Source: Elusimicrobiota bacterium
GTDB taxonomy: Bacteria; Elusimicrobiota; Elusimicrobia; UBA1565
DNA length: 14,010 bases
NCBI GenBank assembly: GCA_003450735.1
Contig: DMEZ01000059.1
Span: 9,535-23,544 of the forward strand
Reading direction: 5' to 3'
Shown piece by piece: positions 13,202 through 14,010 of this stretch (its first letter is position 1; the number at the start of each line of letters is the position of its first letter). The position numbers and the translations under genes are program-made. The notes below the pieces were generated by a model that was given only the letters and a program-made list of their open reading frames with translations, was not told where the DNA came from and did not search any database.

Positions 13202-14010
13202 ATGAACTCCGAACACCTTTTGGCCCGCAAGCCGCTCAAGATGCTGCTCTCGGAGATGGAAGGCGAGCACCGCCTGAAGCGGGTCCTCGGCCCCCTCCAA
13301 CTCACCCTGCTCGGCATCGGCTGCATCATCGGCACCGGCATCTTCGTCATCACCGGCGTGGCGGCTCACGACAAGACCGGCCCTTCCCTCATCCTCTCCT
13401 TCGTCGTGGCGGGGATGACCTGCATCTTCTCGGCTCTCTGCTACGCGGAGTTCGCCGCCATGGTCCCCGTGGCGGGCTCGGCTTACACCTACGCCTACGC
13501 GACCCTGGGCGAGATCTTCGCCTGGATCATCGGCTGGGACCTCGTGCTCGAGTACACCGTGGCCGCCGCGAGCGTGGCCCACGGCTGGTCGGCGTATTTC
13601 CAGAGCTTCCTCGGGACTTTCGGCATCCATTTCCCGGCGGCCCTCACGAAGGCGCCCTTCGACCTCGACCCGGCCCTCGGGAAGATGGTCGCGACGGGCA
13701 CCGTCTGCGACCTGCCCGCCATCCTCATCACCCTGGGCTTGACGGCCATCCTGGTCCGCGGCATCAAGGAGAGCGCCGAGTTCAACGCTGGGATGGTCGC
13801 CATCAAGGTCGCGGTCGTCCTCTTCGTCATCATCGTCGGGGCCTTCTTCGTGGACCCGGCGAACTGGATCCCCTTCGCTCCCTTCGGCTACAGCGGCCTG
13901 AGCTTCTTCGGGAAGCCCATCCTCGGGCAGGTGGGCCCCGGCGGACAGCCCTTGGGGATGCTCGCCGGCGCGGCCATGGTGTTCTACGCCTACATCGGCT
14001 TCGACTCGGT
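13202..14010 (+). CDS. APC-superfamily amino-acid permease (3' truncated by window end)
   Basis: The 269 visible residues start at ATG 13202 and run in frame off the window. A polar N-terminus (about 1-28) leads into TM1 with the APC signature LLGIGCIIGTGIFVITG (37-53), the unwound substrate-binding helix of LeuT-fold transporters. Further helices follow: LILSFVVAGMTCIFSALCYAEFAAMVPVAGSAYTYAY (TM2 and the start of TM3), IFAWIIGWDLVLEYTVAAASVAHG, AILITLGLTAILVRGIKESAEFN, VAIKVAVVLFVIIVGAFFV and MLAGAAMVFYAYIGFDSV. The order and the E-F-A-A-M-x-P-x-A-G-S-A-Y motif match the YfnA/cationic amino-acid transporter branch. The protein imports (or exchanges) amino acids across the inner membrane; substrate is not readable. 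It is divergent from the GH13 operon and probably translated from a leaderless mRNA. Confidence 0.93.
   Translation, partial: MNSEHLLARKPLKMLLSEMEGEHRLKRVLGPLQLTLLGIGCIIGTGIFVITGVAAHDKTGPSLILSFVVAGMTCIFSALCYAEFAAMVPVAGSAYTYAYATLGEIFAWIIGWDLVLEYTVAAASVAHGWSAYFQSFLGTFGIHFPAALTKAPFDLDPALGKMVATGTVCDLPAILITLGLTAILVRGIKESAEFNAGMVAIKVAVVLFVIIVGAFFVDPANWIPFAPFGYSGLSFFGKPILGQVGPGGQPLGMLAGAAMVFYAYIGFDS

Larger units (their letters stand above)
13155..13204. repeat. Imperfect inverted repeat spanning the divergent GH13/permease starts
   Basis: CATGGCGGAACTCAT (13155-13169) and ATGATTCCCGCCATG (13190-13204) are inverted copies matching at 13 of 15 positions, 20 bp apart. Each arm ends in the start codon (or, on the minus side, the second possible start) of one divergent gene. 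Part of the symmetry comes from both arms containing CCGCCATG. It may be an operator serving both genes or a duplicated start region. Confidence 0.5.

Noticed and set aside
1..14010. CRISPR arrays, tRNA/rRNA genes, insertion sequences
   Set aside because: I saw no regularly spaced direct repeats, no cloverleaf or rRNA-like segments and no transposase motifs; nearly all of the window is coding.

Overview
The window is a GC-rich, gene-dense bacterial segment that looks Gram-negative: it has an outer-membrane beta-barrel protein, Sec signal peptides, MltG and periplasmic glycosidases. Several features together suggest Elusimicrobiota: a surface protein ending in a FlgD/CHU-type Ig-like domain next to a PorV-like barrel fused to TPRs, a stray type II pseudopilin headgroup domain, and TPR-tailed membrane glycosyltransferases. 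This assignment is inference; Myxococcota or another delta-like lineage is not excluded. No gap between genes exceeds about 80 bases, and I see no tRNA, rRNA, CRISPR array, transposase or attachment site.

Region A (1-5679, all plus strand) reads as one long, tightly packed operon. It holds the tail of a secreted or surface protein, a PorV/FadL-like barrel with a TPR tail, a HAMP sensor histidine kinase, a stand-alone receiver, the RNA 2',3'-cyclic phosphodiesterase ThpR and the endolytic transglycosylase MltG. Spacings run from 4-bp stop/start overlaps to 8 bp, and three of the starts are GTG or TTG. The first four genes resemble a secretion or envelope unit with its own two-component system; the last two are housekeeping.

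Region B (5680-8795, plus strand) starts with a short promoter region with a perfect TATAAT only 12 nt before the ATG. It contains a secreted alpha-amylase strikingly like plant and algal enzymes (GH13_6), then a polytopic TMTC-like (GT-C) membrane protein with a C-terminal TPR tail. Three consecutive repeats of that tail carry the same cysteine pair.

Region C (8789-13169, minus strand) converges on region B with a 7-bp tail-to-tail overlap. In transcription order it encodes a second secreted GH13 enzyme with an unfamiliar helical N-terminal region, a secreted protein with a coiled-coil stalk and pseudopilin-like headgroup, and an O-antigen-ligase-family (Wzy_C) membrane protein with a TPR tail. 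The three are coupled by ATGA and TTGA overlaps.

Region D (13202-14010, plus strand) is the 5' part of an APC-family amino-acid permease, divergent from region C across 32 bp and running off the window.

Taken together, B and C put two extracytoplasmic alpha-glucan-active enzymes around two TPR-tailed glycan-transfer membrane proteins and a pilin-like protein. This fits a polysaccharide or protein-glycosylation locus. The most noteworthy points are the Cys-paired TPRs, the ligase/pilin-like gene pair, the plant-type amylase and the apparently leaderless first cistrons.
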